The position numbers and the translations under genes were made by a program. From Alphaproteobacteria bacterium (GTDB lineage Bacteria > Pseudomonadota > Alphaproteobacteria > Geminicoccales > Geminicoccaceae): DNA of 24,702 nucleotides. How positions within the stretch are numbered: the first letter of the stretch is position 1; each line of letters starts with the position of its first letter. The DNA lies in the NCBI GenBank assembly GCA_026982585.1, contig JALSGW010000112.1, forward strand, positions 1 through 24,702, written 5' to 3'. Positions 7,487 through 17,384 of this stretch are shown here, piece by piece. The notes under the pieces are model-generated. The model did not search any database, was not told where the DNA came from, and was given only the letters and a program-made list of their open reading frames with translations.

Positions 7487-8986
7487 TCACCGTGACGCCA
7501 ACTGCACCTGCACCTCCATGAGCCGCTCGCTCAGGCTGGCCACCGAAGCGGCGATCGGGGTGATGAAGAACTGGGGATAGAGCCCCATGAACAACACCAG
7601 CAGCACGAGCGGCGCAAAGGCGGCGATCTCGTTCGCCCTGAGGTCGCGGATCCCCCGCAGCGTCTCCTTGACCAAAGCCCCGAACACCACCCTCCGGTAC
7701 AGCCAGAGCATGTAGGCGGCGCCGAGGATCATGCCGGTGGCCGCGAGCAGGGCCACCCAGCTGTTCTCCATGAACACCCCGACGATCACCAGGATCTCGC
7801 CGACAAATCCCGAGGTGCCCGGCAAGCCCGCCGAGGCCAGCATGAACAGCATGAACACCGCGGCATAGACCGGCATGCGCTCGGCAAGCCCGCCGTAGGC
7901 CGCAATCTCCCGGCTGTGGATGCGGTCGTACACCACCCCCACCACCAGGAACAGGGCGGCGGAGACGAACCCGTGGGAGATCATCTGTAACAGCCCGCCG
8001 GTGAGGCCGAGGGCATTGGGCGTGAAGATGCCGATGGTGACGATGCCCATGTGCGCCACCGAACTGTAGGCGATGAGCTTCTTCATGTCGCTCTGGGCGA
8101 GCGCCACCAGCGAGGTGTAGACGATCGCCACCACCGAGAGCGCGTAGATGAGCGGCGCGAAGAACAACGACGCCTCGGGCAGCATCGGCAGCGAGAAGCG
8201 CAGGAAACCGTAGCCGCCGATCTTGAGCAGCACCCCGGCCAGGATCACCGAGCCCGCCGTCGGCGCCTCCACATGGGCGTCCGGAAGCCAGGTGTGGAAG
8301 GGCCACATCGGCATCTTGACCGCGAAACTCGCGAACATGGCAAGCCACAGCCACAGCTGCAGCCCGGGATCGAAGTTCGCCCGCATGAGTTCGGGGATCT
8401 CGGTGGTGCCGGTCTCGAGGTACATGACGATCAGGGCCACCAGGAACAGCACCGACCCCACCAGGGTGTAGAGGAAGAACTTGAAGGCGGCGTAGATGCG
8501 GCGCGGTCCTCCCCAGATGCCGATGATCAGGTACATCGGGATCAGGATGCCCTCGAAGAACACGTAGAACAGCACGAGATCCAGCGCGGAGAACACCCCG
8601 ACCAGCATCGTGCACATCACCAGGAAGGCGATCATGTACTCCTTGACCCGGCTGGTCACCGAATGCCAGGAGCCGACGATGCAGATCAGGGTGAGCAGGG
8701 TGGAGAGCAGGATGAACCAGAGCGAGATGCCGTCCACGCCCATGTAGTAGTTGATACCGAGGCCGGACAGCCACGGACTCTTCTCCACCAGCTGAAAGCC
8801 GGGGTCGGCGGGATCGAACTGCGCCCAGATCAACAGCGACAGCAGGAAGGTGACCAGCGCCGTCCACAGCGCCACGGCCCGGCTGTTCTGGGCCACCACC
8901 TCCTCCTCGCCGCGGATGAAGAAAATGAAGGTGGCACCCACCAGCGGCAGGAAGGTGACTAGCGAGAGAAGGGGCCAATCGCTCAC
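7487..8986 (-). CDS. nuoM: NADH-quinone oxidoreductase subunit M
   Basis: Antiporter-like proton-pumping subunit of complex I, 499 residues with about 14 membrane helices. The conserved glutamate lies in FFEGILIPMY (E145) and the pumping lysine in FAVKMPMWPFHTWLPDA (K224). AQSDMKKLIAYSSVAHMG and LPGTSGFVGE follow in family order. The start is GTG at 8986 with only a modest AGGA upstream; the resulting N-terminus (MSDWPLLSLVTFLPL) is typical. It lies 6 bases downstream of nuoL and 15 bases upstream of nuoN. Confidence 0.97.
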   Translation of the reverse strand: MSDWPLLSLVTFLPLVGATFIFFIRGEEEVVAQNSRAVALWTALVTFLLSLLIWAQFDPADPGFQLVEKSPWLSGLGINYYMGVDGISLWFILLSTLLTLICIVGSWHSVTSRVKEYMIAFLVMCTMLVGVFSALDLVLFYVFFEGILIPMYLIIGIWGGPRRIYAAFKFFLYTLVGSVLFLVALIVMYLETGTTEIPELMRANFDPGLQLWLWLAMFASFAVKMPMWPFHTWLPDAHVEAPTAGSVILAGVLLKIGGYGFLRFSLPMLPEASLFFAPLIYALSVVAIVYTSLVALAQSDMKKLIAYSSVAHMGIVTIGIFTPNALGLTGGLLQMISHGFVSAALFLVVGVVYDRIHSREIAAYGGLAERMPVYAAVFMLFMLASAGLPGTSGFVGEILVIVGVFMENSWVALLAATGMILGAAYMLWLYRRVVFGALVKETLRGIRDLRANEIAAFAPLVLLVLFMGLYPQFFITPIAASVASLSERLMEVQVQLASR

Positions 8987-8992
8987 CGGATC

Positions 8993-10912
8993 CTATCCCC
9001 GCACCAGCAACAGATACCAGGACAACAGCGCCACGATGCCGATCAGCATGGCGAAGGCGTAGTGGTAGAGGTAACCGGTCTGCAGCCGCACCGCCCGCTT
9101 GGCCGCTTCGATGGTGGCGAGCGCCACCCCGTCCGGCCCGAAGCGGTCGATCACCCCGAGATCCACCCCGCGCCAGAAACGGTCCGCGAGCCTGAGCGCC
9201 GGGCGCACGAACAGCGCATCGTACAGCTCGTCGAAATACCACTTGTTGAGCAGGAAGGCGTAGAGCGGCCGCAGGCGCTGGGCCAGGAGATCGGGAAGCG
9301 CGGGCGCCCCCACGTAGAACAGCCAGGCGAGCCCGAGCCCCAGCGCCAGCGCCAGGGTGGGCGACCATTTGATCAGCGCCGGTACGGTCTCGATCTCCTC
9401 GAGCACCCGGTTGTCCGCCTGGGTGAAGATCGCCCCGCCCCAGAAACCGCCGCTGGGATCCAGCATGACGTAGCCGAGCCAGCCCGACAGCACCGCGCCG
9501 ATGGCGAGCAGGCCGAGGGGGACCGTCATCACCGGTGGGCTTTCGTGGGCGTGGGCGGCGAGCTCGGGATCGCGCGGGCGCCCGTGGAAGGCGAGGAACA
9601 TCAGCCGCCCGGTGTAGAAGGCGGTGAGCACCGCGGCCAACAACAACATCAGGAACGCATAGCGGGCGAACGCCGCCTCGGACACCCAGGCCGCCTCGAT
9701 GATGGCGTCCTTGGAGAAAAAGCCCGCGGTGCCGGGAAAGCCCACCAAAGCCAGGCTCCCCACCCACATGGCCCCGTAGGTGAGCGGAAGCTTGCGCCAG
9801 ATGCCGCCCATGCGGCGCAGGTCCTGTTCGTCCTTGAGGGCGTGGATGACCGAGCCGGCGCCGAGGAACATGAGCGCCTTGAAGAAGGCGTGGGTGAACA
9901 GGTGGAAGATGGCCGCCGCATAGGCGCCCACCCCGGCGGCCGCGAACATGTAGCCGAGCTGGGAACAGGTGGAATAGGCGATCACCCGCTTGATGTCGTT
10001 CTGCACGAGACCCACGCTCGCCGCGAACAGAGCGGTGGTGGCGCCGAGGAAGGCGACCAGGGCGAGCGCGTCCGGGGCGTATTCGAACAGCGGGGAAAAG
10101 CGCGCCACCAAAAACACCCCCGCCGTCACCATGGTGGCGGCGTGGATGAGCGCCGAGACCGGGGTCGGCCCCTCCATGGCGTCCGGAAGCCAGGTGTGCA
10201 GCGGCAGCTGGGCGGATTTGCCGATGGCGCCGATGAACAGCAGCACCGCGATGATGGTGAGGGTGTCGAAGCGGGCGCCGAACACCACGATGTCGGTCTC
10301 GGCCAGGCGCGCCGCGTTGGCGAAGATGACGTCGAACTGGACGCTGTCGAACACGAAATAGGTGGCGGCAATCCCCAGAGCGAGGCCGAAGTCGCCCACC
10401 CGGTTGACCAAAAACGCCTTGATGGCGGCGGCGCACGCCTGGGGGCGGGTGTACCAGTAGCCGATCAGCAGATAGGAGGCGACCCCGACCCCCTCCCAGC
10501 CGAAGTACAGTTGGATGAGGTTGTCCGAGGTCACCAGCGCCAGCATGGCGAAGGTGAAGAAGGAGAGATAACTGAAAAAGCGCGGAATGCCGGGGTCGTG
10601 GGCCATGTAGCCGATGGAGTAGACGTGGATGAGGAAGCTCACCACGCTCACCACGAACATCATCACGATCGACAGGCCGTCGACCCGGATCGCCCATTCG
10701 GCGACGAACCCGTCCACCACCGCCCAGGTGAACAGTCGCACCGTGGTGGGCGGATCGCCGAGCGCGGAAAGACCGATGGTGGCGGCCAGCGCCGAGACCC
10801 CCATCAGCGCGCAGGTGACCAGCTGGGCGCCCCGATCGCCGATCAGGCGCCCGAACAGCCCCGCGATCGCCGCTCCGAGGAGTGGCGCGAAGAGGACGAC
10901 GGCGTAGAGCAT
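8993..10912 (-). CDS. nuoL: NADH-quinone oxidoreductase subunit L
   Basis: The distal proton-pumping subunit of complex I, 639 residues with about 16 membrane helices. Landmarks are YFGWEGVGVASYLLIGYW (E140), AIGKSAQLPLHTWLPDAMEG (K232), ALIHAATMVTAGVFLV, QNDIKRVIAYSTCSQLGYM and FTHAFFKALMFLGAGSVIHA. The C-terminal part holds the long lateral helix and ends in a membrane anchor (YAFAMLIGIVALLSWYLLL). Length is normal for the family. The ATG at 10912 lies 2 bases after the nuoK stop. A 636-residue open frame on the opposite strand here is only a codon-bias shadow. Confidence 0.97.
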   Translation of the reverse strand: MLYAVVLFAPLLGAAIAGLFGRLIGDRGAQLVTCALMGVSALAATIGLSALGDPPTTVRLFTWAVVDGFVAEWAIRVDGLSIVMMFVVSVVSFLIHVYSIGYMAHDPGIPRFFSYLSFFTFAMLALVTSDNLIQLYFGWEGVGVASYLLIGYWYTRPQACAAAIKAFLVNRVGDFGLALGIAATYFVFDSVQFDVIFANAARLAETDIVVFGARFDTLTIIAVLLFIGAIGKSAQLPLHTWLPDAMEGPTPVSALIHAATMVTAGVFLVARFSPLFEYAPDALALVAFLGATTALFAASVGLVQNDIKRVIAYSTCSQLGYMFAAAGVGAYAAAIFHLFTHAFFKALMFLGAGSVIHALKDEQDLRRMGGIWRKLPLTYGAMWVGSLALVGFPGTAGFFSKDAIIEAAWVSEAAFARYAFLMLLLAAVLTAFYTGRLMFLAFHGRPRDPELAAHAHESPPVMTVPLGLLAIGAVLSGWLGYVMLDPSGGFWGGAIFTQADNRVLEEIETVPALIKWSPTLALALGLGLAWLFYVGAPALPDLLAQRLRPLYAFLLNKWYFDELYDALFVRPALRLADRFWRGVDLGVIDRFGPDGVALATIEAAKRAVRLQTGYLYHYAFAMLIGIVALLSWYLLLVRG

Positions 10913-10914
10913 CC

Positions 10915-11238
10915 TCAGCCTCGCATCACGCTGATGTCCTCGACCTCGATGCTGCCGCGGTTGCGGAAGTAGACCACCACGATGGCAAGGCCGATGGCCG
11001 CCTCCGCCGCCGCCACCGTGAGCACGAAGAGGGCGAACACCTGGCCGGCGAGATCACCCAGCACCGCCGAGAAGGCCACCAGGTTGAGGTTCACCGCGAG
11101 CAGCAAGAGCTCGATCGACATGAGGATGACGATGACGTTCTTCCGGTTGAGGAAGATCCCGAAGACGCCGATGGTGAACAACACCGCCGCCAGAGTGAGG
11201 TAGGCGGAGAGCGGGACGGGAAGCGGGCTGGCATCCAT
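10915..11238 (-). CDS. nuoK: NADH-quinone oxidoreductase subunit K
   Basis: Small membrane subunit (107 residues, three helices) of complex I, related to MrpC. The two membrane glutamates typical of the subunit are in VILMSIELLLLAVNLNLVAF and LTVAAAEAAIGLAIVV. The ending VYFRNRGSIEVEDISVMRG is close to the common alphaproteobacterial ending. The N-terminus is a few residues longer than the usual E. coli form (MDASPLPVPLSAYL). A GTG start nearer the first helix cannot be excluded, but the ATG at 11238 sits 4 bases after the nuoJ stop and fits the operon packing. Confidence 0.95.
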   Translation of the reverse strand: MDASPLPVPLSAYLTLAAVLFTIGVFGIFLNRKNVIVILMSIELLLLAVNLNLVAFSAVLGDLAGQVFALFVLTVAAAEAAIGLAIVVVYFRNRGSIEVEDISVMRG

Positions 11239-11242
11239 GGGG

Positions 11243-11845
11243 CTAGATTCCCGTGCGCGGCTTCACCTTGCGGATCTCGAGGGTCTCCTCCCGGCGCCGG
11301 TGCACCTGGGCGGCGATATCCTGGCGCTTGGCATCCGGGCGGTGGCGGAGCGTCAGGCTGATGGCGCCGATCATGGCGATCAGCAGGATCACCCCCGCCG
11401 CCTGGAACAGATAGAAATAATCGGTGTAGAGCAGCCGCCCCAGGGCCTCGGTGTTGCTCGGCGCCGCCGGCGCAGGCGGGGGCGGGGCGGGCTGGGCGTC
11501 GAAGGCGCTCGCCCCGAACACCAGCACGAGCTCGGCCAGCAACACCACCCCGACCAACACCCCCACCGGCAGATAGCGCAGGAATCCCTCCCGCAGCTGG
11601 ACGAAATGGATGTCCAGCATCATCACCACGAACAGGAACAGCACCGCCACCGCGCCCACGTAGACCACCACCAGCGCCATGGCGAGGAACTCGGCGCCGG
11701 CGAGCAGGAACAGCCCCGCCGCGTTGAAAAAGGCCAGGATGAGAAAGAGCACCGCATGCACCGGATTGCGGGCGGCGATCACCATCACCGCCGCCATGAC
11801 CGTCACCAGCGCGAGCACATAGAAAACGAAGGCCGCCGCCGTCAT
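11243..11845 (-). CDS. nuoJ: NADH-quinone oxidoreductase subunit J
   Basis: Membrane subunit of complex I (200 residues, five helices). Helix 3 carries the conserved VVYVGAVAVLFLFVVMMLD, the segment that contains the pi-bulge involved in coupling. Between helices 4 and 5, residues about 118-129 form an unusual proline/alanine-rich loop (PAPPPPAPAAP). The C-terminus, LRHRPDAKRQDIAAQVHRRR followed by IRKVKPRTGI, matches the alphaproteobacterial type. The ATG at 11845 has GGAG and AGGGG upstream and lies 16 bases after nuoI. The proline-rich codons create a G-quadruplex motif on the plus strand (11478-11496). Confidence 0.95.
   Translation of the reverse strand: MTAAAFVFYVLALVTVMAAVMVIAARNPVHAVLFLILAFFNAAGLFLLAGAEFLAMALVVVYVGAVAVLFLFVVMMLDIHFVQLREGFLRYLPVGVLVGVVLLAELVLVFGASAFDAQPAPPPPAPAAPSNTEALGRLLYTDYFYLFQAAGVILLIAMIGAISLTLRHRPDAKRQDIAAQVHRRREETLEIRKVKPRTGI
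11478..11496 (+). other. G-quadruplex motif inside nuoJ (template strand)
   Basis: The plus strand reads GGGGG C GGGG C GGG CT GGG, four G-tracts of at least three with loops of 1, 1 and 2 bases. This fits the canonical intramolecular G-quadruplex pattern with very short loops. It lies on the template strand of nuoJ, so the transcript is C-rich here and encodes the proline-rich loop. Whether it folds in the cell is unknown. Confidence 0.55.
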
Positions 11846-11861
11846 GTCCCCTGCTCCGCCG

Positions 11862-12350
11862 TCACCGGTAGGGCGCGTCCAGCTCGAGGCGCAATGCGAT
11901 CTCCCGCTCCCAGCGCTCGCCGTTCTCGAGCAGCTTTTCCTTGGTGTAGAAGAGCTCCTCCCGCGTCTCGGCGGCGAACTCCATGTTCGGCCCCTCGACG
12001 ATCGCGTCCACCGGACACGCCTCCTCGCAGAAACCGCAGTAAATGCACTTGGTCATGTCGATGTCGTAGCGGGTGGTGCGGCGGCTTCCGTCCGGTCGCG
12101 GCTCGCTCTCGATGGTGATCGCCTGCGCCGGGCAGATGGCTTCGCACAGCTTGCAGGCAATACAGCGCTCCTCGCCGCTCGGATAGCGCCTGAGCGCATG
12201 CTCGCCGCGAAAGCGGGGCGAGAGCGGCCCTTTCTCGTAGGGATAGTTCAAGGTCACCTTGCGCTTGAACATGTAGGCGAGGGTGAGGGCGAAGCCCCGC
12301 ACCAGCTCCTGCCACAGCACCGTGCGCGCCACCCGATCGAGCGACAGCAT
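11862..12350 (-). CDS. nuoI: NADH-quinone oxidoreductase subunit I
   Basis: Peripheral ferredoxin-like subunit of complex I (162 residues) that carries clusters N6a and N6b and passes electrons toward NuoB. The two 4Fe-4S motifs are CIACKLCEAICP (C63, C66, C69, C73) and CIYCGFCEEACP (C102, C105, C108, C112). The stretch NYPYEKGPLSPRFRGEHALR and the ending ALRLELDAPYR are strongly alphaproteobacterial/mitochondrial in type. The ATG at 12350 is chosen over the adjacent in-frame TTG at 12353; GGAGAGG lies about 4-7 bases upstream. It follows nuoH by 20 bases. Confidence 0.97.
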   Translation of the reverse strand: MLSLDRVARTVLWQELVRGFALTLAYMFKRKVTLNYPYEKGPLSPRFRGEHALRRYPSGEERCIACKLCEAICPAQAITIESEPRPDGSRRTTRYDIDMTKCIYCGFCEEACPVDAIVEGPNMEFAAETREELFYTKEKLLENGERWEREIALRLELDAPYR

Positions 12351-12370
12351 CAACCCTCTCCGCCAAGCCC

Positions 12371-13384
12371 TCAGTCGGGAAACAGGTCGAAGGTCACCAT
12401 CACCCCCGAGGTGATCACGATCCAGGCCAGCGCCAGCGGCAGGAACACCTTCCAGCCGAGGCGCATGAGCTGGTCGTAGCGGTAGCGGGGCAGGGTCGCC
12501 CGCGCCCAGATGTACACGAACAGCACCAGCGAGATCTTGAGGATGAACCAGATCGGGCCGGGGATCCAGGTGAAGGGCGGGACGGCGACAGGCGGCAGCC
12601 AGCCGCCCAGGAAGAGGATGCTCGCCATCGCGCTCATGAGGATCATGTTGGCATATTCGCCCAGGAAGAAGAGCGCGAAGGTCATCGACGAATACTCGAC
12701 GTTGTAGCCCGTCACCAGGCTCGCCTCGTCCTCCGGCAGGTCGAAGGGATGGCGGTTGGTCTCGGCCAGGATCGAGGCGATGAAGATCACGAACATCGGG
12801 AAATGCCAGATCACGTACCAGCCGTGCTCGGCCTGGGCCTCCACGATGTCCGACAGGTTGAGCGAGCCCGCGGTAATCAGCACGTTGATGATGATGAGGC
12901 CGATGGCGATCTCGTAGGACACCATCTGGGCCGAGGAGCGCAGGGCGCCGAGAAAGGCGTAGCGCGAGTTCGAGGCCCAGCCCGCCATGATCACCCCGTA
13001 GACCCCGAGCGAGCTCACCGCGAACAGGTAGAGAATGCCGACGTTGATGTCCGCGAGCACCAGTCCCGGGCCGAAGGGGATCACCGCCCAGCCGATGAGC
13101 GCCAGCACGAAGGTGACCATGGGGGCGATCAGGAACACCCCCCGGTTGGCGCCGGAGGGGATGACCGTCTCCTTGAAGAACAGTTTGAGCCCGTCCGCGA
13201 GCGGCTGCAGAAGGCCATAGGGCCCAACGAACATCGGCCCCTGCCGGAGCTGCATGGCGGCGATGATCTTGCGCTCGGCGTAGGTGAGATAGGCCACCGC
13301 CACGAGCAGCGGCACCACGATCAAGAGGGTGAGGCCGACCAGTTGCAGGAGCGGCCAGATGGTGCCGGTGAAGATCTCAGCCAT
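12371..13384 (-). CDS. nuoH: NADH-quinone oxidoreductase subunit H
   Basis: Membrane subunit (337 residues, about eight helices) at the junction of the two arms of complex I, forming part of the quinone chamber. Conserved segments are YAERKIIAAMQLRQGP, GPYGLLQPLADGLKLFFKE, SNSRYAFLGALRSSAQMVSY, AETNRHPFDLPEDEASLVTG and YNVEYSSMTFALFFLGEYAN, which supply the charged residues of the E-channel. The ATG at 13384 overlaps the end of nuoG by 8 bases. Length fits the family. Confidence 0.97.
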   Translation of the reverse strand: MAEIFTGTIWPLLQLVGLTLLIVVPLLVAVAYLTYAERKIIAAMQLRQGPMFVGPYGLLQPLADGLKLFFKETVIPSGANRGVFLIAPMVTFVLALIGWAVIPFGPGLVLADINVGILYLFAVSSLGVYGVIMAGWASNSRYAFLGALRSSAQMVSYEIAIGLIIINVLITAGSLNLSDIVEAQAEHGWYVIWHFPMFVIFIASILAETNRHPFDLPEDEASLVTGYNVEYSSMTFALFFLGEYANMILMSAMASILFLGGWLPPVAVPPFTWIPGPIWFILKISLVLFVYIWARATLPRYRYDQLMRLGWKVFLPLALAWIVITSGVMVTFDLFPD

Positions 13385-15467
13385 GGGTCCCCGTCGCCCC
13401 TAAGAGCGCAAGCTCCTCCTGCGGAGGCGGCGCGCCCTGGAGGATCTCCAGCGAGCAGCGCCGCATGGTGGGCGAGGCGCGGCAGATGGGATTGGTGAGG
13501 TAGAAGTCCTGGATCGGCGAGGAGAGCGGCGCATCGGACACCGGCCCCGCCTCGCCGAACGCGCCCCACGCGCCGGGCTCGACCACATCCAGCCGCCCCA
13601 GCATGGGCTGCACCTCCACAAGCCGCCGCTGCACGGCCCACAAATCGTCCAGGGGCACCGTGCGCCCCACCGCTTCCGACACCGCCCTGAGGATCTTCCA
13701 GTCCTCCCGCGCCTCGCCGGGCGGGAAGGCCGCCCGCCGCGCCCGCTGCACCCGCCCCTCGGTGTTCACATAGGTGGCGTTCTTCTCGGTGTAGGCGGCG
13801 CCGGGCAGGATGAGATCGGCATGGGGGGCGGCCCGGTCGCCGTGGCTGCCCTGGTAGACCACGAAGGCGCCCTTAAGCCGCTCCACCTCGATCTCGTCGG
13901 CGCCGAGCAGGTAGACGAGCTCGATCTCGCCCCGCTCCGCGGCCGCCAGGATGCCGGCCACATCGAGGCCGCCCTCGCCGGGCACCAGACCCAGATCGAG
14001 ACCGCCGACCCGGGCGGCGGCGGTGTGCAGCACGTTGAAGCCGTTCCAGTCCTCGCGCACGAGCCCGCAGGATTCGGCGATGCGGCGGGCGAGATGGAGG
14101 ATGGCGGCGCCGTCCGGGCGGGCGAGCGCGCCCATGCCCAAAATCAGCATCGGCCGTTCGGCGGCCTTGAGCCGCTTCGTGAAGGGATGGCGGCCCTTGG
14201 CGATGCGCTCGAGCAGCTTCGGCGAATCCCCGAGATGCTCCACCGGATAGGTGAGGTCGAAGGAAGCGCCGATGCGCGCCACCTGGAACCCTCCCCGGCG
14301 CCAGCGCTTGCGCAGCCGGGCGTTGATCAGGGGCGCTTCCCAGCGCGGATTGGTGCCGATGAGCAGACACAGGTCCGCTTCCTCGATGCCCCGGATCGAG
14401 GTGTTGAAGAGATAGGCGGCGCGCGGCGAAGCCGGCAGTTTGGCGCCGTCCTGCCGGCAATCCACATGCGGGCTCTCGAGCCTGAGCGCGAACTCGCGCA
14501 CGAGCAGCATGGATTCGCAACAGGCGAGATCGCCGACGATGAAGGCGATGCGCTCCCCAGGGAGCCCCGCCATGCGCTCGCGCAGCGCCCGCAGCGCCTC
14601 CCGCCAGTCCACCGGCTCGAGCCGCCCGGCCTTGCGCAGCATGGGCACGTCCAGGCGCCGCCGCTTGAGCCCGTCGTAGGCGAAGCGGCTGCGGTCGGAG
14701 ATCCACTCCTCGTTCACATCCTCATGCAGCCGCGGCAGGATCCGCATCACCTCGTTGCCGCGCACATCCACCCGGATGTTCGAGCCCACCGCATCCATCA
14801 CGTCGATCGATTCCACCTTGGTGAGCTCCCAGCTGCGGGCGCGGTAGGCGTAGGGCTTGGAGTTGAGCGCGCCCACCGGGCAGAGATCGATGACGTTGCC
14901 CTGCAGCTCCGAGGTCAGCGCCCGCTCGAGCCAGTTGGTGATCTCCATGTGCTCGCCCCGCTCCACCGCGCCGAGCTCCGGCACCCCCGCCACCTCCTCG
15001 AGGAAGCGGATGCAGCGGGTGCAGTGGATGCAGCGGGTCATGTGGGTGGAAATCAAAGGCCCCAGATATTTGTCCGCCACCGCCCGCTTGTTCTCGCGGA
15101 AGCGCGAGTGGTCGGGACCGTAGAAGAGGGTCAGGTCCTGGAGGTCGCACTCGCCCCCCTGATCGCAGATCGGGCAATCGAGGGGGTGGTTGATGAGCAG
15201 GAACTCGAGCACCCCCTTGCGCGCCTTGTGCACGAGCGGGGTGTCGGTGCGGATCACCATGCCGTCCGCCACCGGCATCGCACAGGAGGCCACCGGCTTC
15301 GGCGAGCGCTCGATCTCCACCAGGCACATGCGGCAGTTGCCGGCGATGTTGAGCCTGGGATGATAGCAGAAGTGGGGGATCTCGATGCCGGCGAGCTCAC
15401 AGGCCTGGAACACCGTGATCCCGGCCGGCACCTCGTACTCCTTGCCGTTGATCACCACCTTCGGCAT
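13377..15467 (-). CDS. nuoG: NADH-quinone oxidoreductase subunit G
   Basis: The large iron-sulfur subunit of the NADH-oxidising arm (696 residues). Cluster ligands are visible in order: N1b 2Fe-2S (C34, C45, C48, C62), N5 (H94, C98, C101, C107) and N4 (C146, C149, C152, C196). A molybdopterin-oxidoreductase-like domain follows (about 220 to the end) without cofactor function in the family. The extra N7 cysteine set found in E. coli and Thermus is absent, as in alphaproteobacterial and mitochondrial forms; the shorter length agrees. The ATG at 15467 has GAGGAG 7 bases upstream. It sits 11 bases after nuoF and overlaps nuoH by 8 bases. Confidence 0.97.
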   Translation of the reverse strand: MPKVVINGKEYEVPAGITVFQACELAGIEIPHFCYHPRLNIAGNCRMCLVEIERSPKPVASCAMPVADGMVIRTDTPLVHKARKGVLEFLLINHPLDCPICDQGGECDLQDLTLFYGPDHSRFRENKRAVADKYLGPLISTHMTRCIHCTRCIRFLEEVAGVPELGAVERGEHMEITNWLERALTSELQGNVIDLCPVGALNSKPYAYRARSWELTKVESIDVMDAVGSNIRVDVRGNEVMRILPRLHEDVNEEWISDRSRFAYDGLKRRRLDVPMLRKAGRLEPVDWREALRALRERMAGLPGERIAFIVGDLACCESMLLVREFALRLESPHVDCRQDGAKLPASPRAAYLFNTSIRGIEEADLCLLIGTNPRWEAPLINARLRKRWRRGGFQVARIGASFDLTYPVEHLGDSPKLLERIAKGRHPFTKRLKAAERPMLILGMGALARPDGAAILHLARRIAESCGLVREDWNGFNVLHTAAARVGGLDLGLVPGEGGLDVAGILAAAERGEIELVYLLGADEIEVERLKGAFVVYQGSHGDRAAPHADLILPGAAYTEKNATYVNTEGRVQRARRAAFPPGEAREDWKILRAVSEAVGRTVPLDDLWAVQRRLVEVQPMLGRLDVVEPGAWGAFGEAGPVSDAPLSSPIQDFYLTNPICRASPTMRRCSLEILQGAPPPQEELALLGATGTHG

Positions 15468-15478
15468 GCGGGATCTCC

Positions 15479-16759
<1,281 letters not shown>

Positions 16760-16763
16760 GACC

Positions 16764-17384
16764 TCAGTCCAAATCCAGAAGGGTGGTCTTGCCGCCCGCC
16801 GGCATGGAGCCCCTGCGTCCCGACTGGGGACCGGGCTTGGGCCGCTCGCCCCGCTTGATGGCCTCCAGTACCGCCTTCGTCCGCTCGTAGTCGAGGTCCT
16901 CGAAATAATCCTCGCCGATCCACATCACCGGCGCGTTGGCGCAGGCGCCCAGGCACTCGAACTCGCGCAGGAAAAAGCGGCCGTCCGGACTGTTCTCGCC
17001 GACCTCGCAGCCGAGCACCTCGCGGCACGCCTTGAGCACCTCCTCCGCGCCGCACAACCAGCAGGGGGTGGTGGTGCACACCCGCACCTTGATCGGTGCG
17101 GTCGGCTCGAGGTGGAACATGTCGTAGAAGCTCGCCACCTCGTAGACCTTGATGCGCGGCATGGACAGAAGCTCGGCCACATAGTCGAGGGCCGCCTGGG
17201 GCAGCCAGCCGCCGTGCTGGTCCTGGGCCAGGTGAAGAAGCGGCAGCACCGCGCTTGCCTGCCGCCCCTCGGGGTAGCGGGCGATCACCGCCTTGGCCTT
17301 CTCCAGGTTCTCCGGCGTGAAGGCGAACCGCTCCACGTCCGGGGCGATGGCACCGTGCGGCTTGCGCGGCTCCTTCGGGCTCAT
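16764..17384 (-). CDS. nuoE: NADH-quinone oxidoreductase subunit E
   Basis: Thioredoxin-fold subunit (206 residues) carrying 2Fe-2S cluster N1a beside NuoF. Ligands are CTTTPC (C103, C108) and CLGAC (C144, C148). The N-terminal helical part reads VIARYPEGRQASAVLPLL with the family QDQHGGWLPQAAL block. After about residue 170 there is a low-complexity basic tail with many K, R, P and G residues (RPKPGPQSGRRGS) that the roughly 166-residue E. coli protein lacks; extended tails are common in alphaproteobacteria. The ATG at 17384 overlaps the nuoD stop as ATGA (17381-17384). Confidence 0.96.
   Translation of the reverse strand: MSPKEPRKPHGAIAPDVERFAFTPENLEKAKAVIARYPEGRQASAVLPLLHLAQDQHGGWLPQAALDYVAELLSMPRIKVYEVASFYDMFHLEPTAPIKVRVCTTTPCWLCGAEEVLKACREVLGCEVGENSPDGRFFLREFECLGACANAPVMWIGEDYFEDLDYERTKAVLEAIKRGERPKPGPQSGRRGSMPAGGKTTLLDLD

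Noticed and set aside
5271..10697. 1808-codon open frame on the minus strand across nuoL, nuoM, nuoN and birA
   Set aside because: Only its last part (birA, from 6050) is real. The rest is a shifted-frame shadow of nuoL, nuoM and nuoN, low in family signal and full of R, G, H and P.
9062..10972. Long plus-strand open frame (636 codons) opposite nuoL
   Set aside because: Antisense shadow produced by high GC and third-position bias; no recognisable domain, and nuoL on the other strand is complete and conserved.
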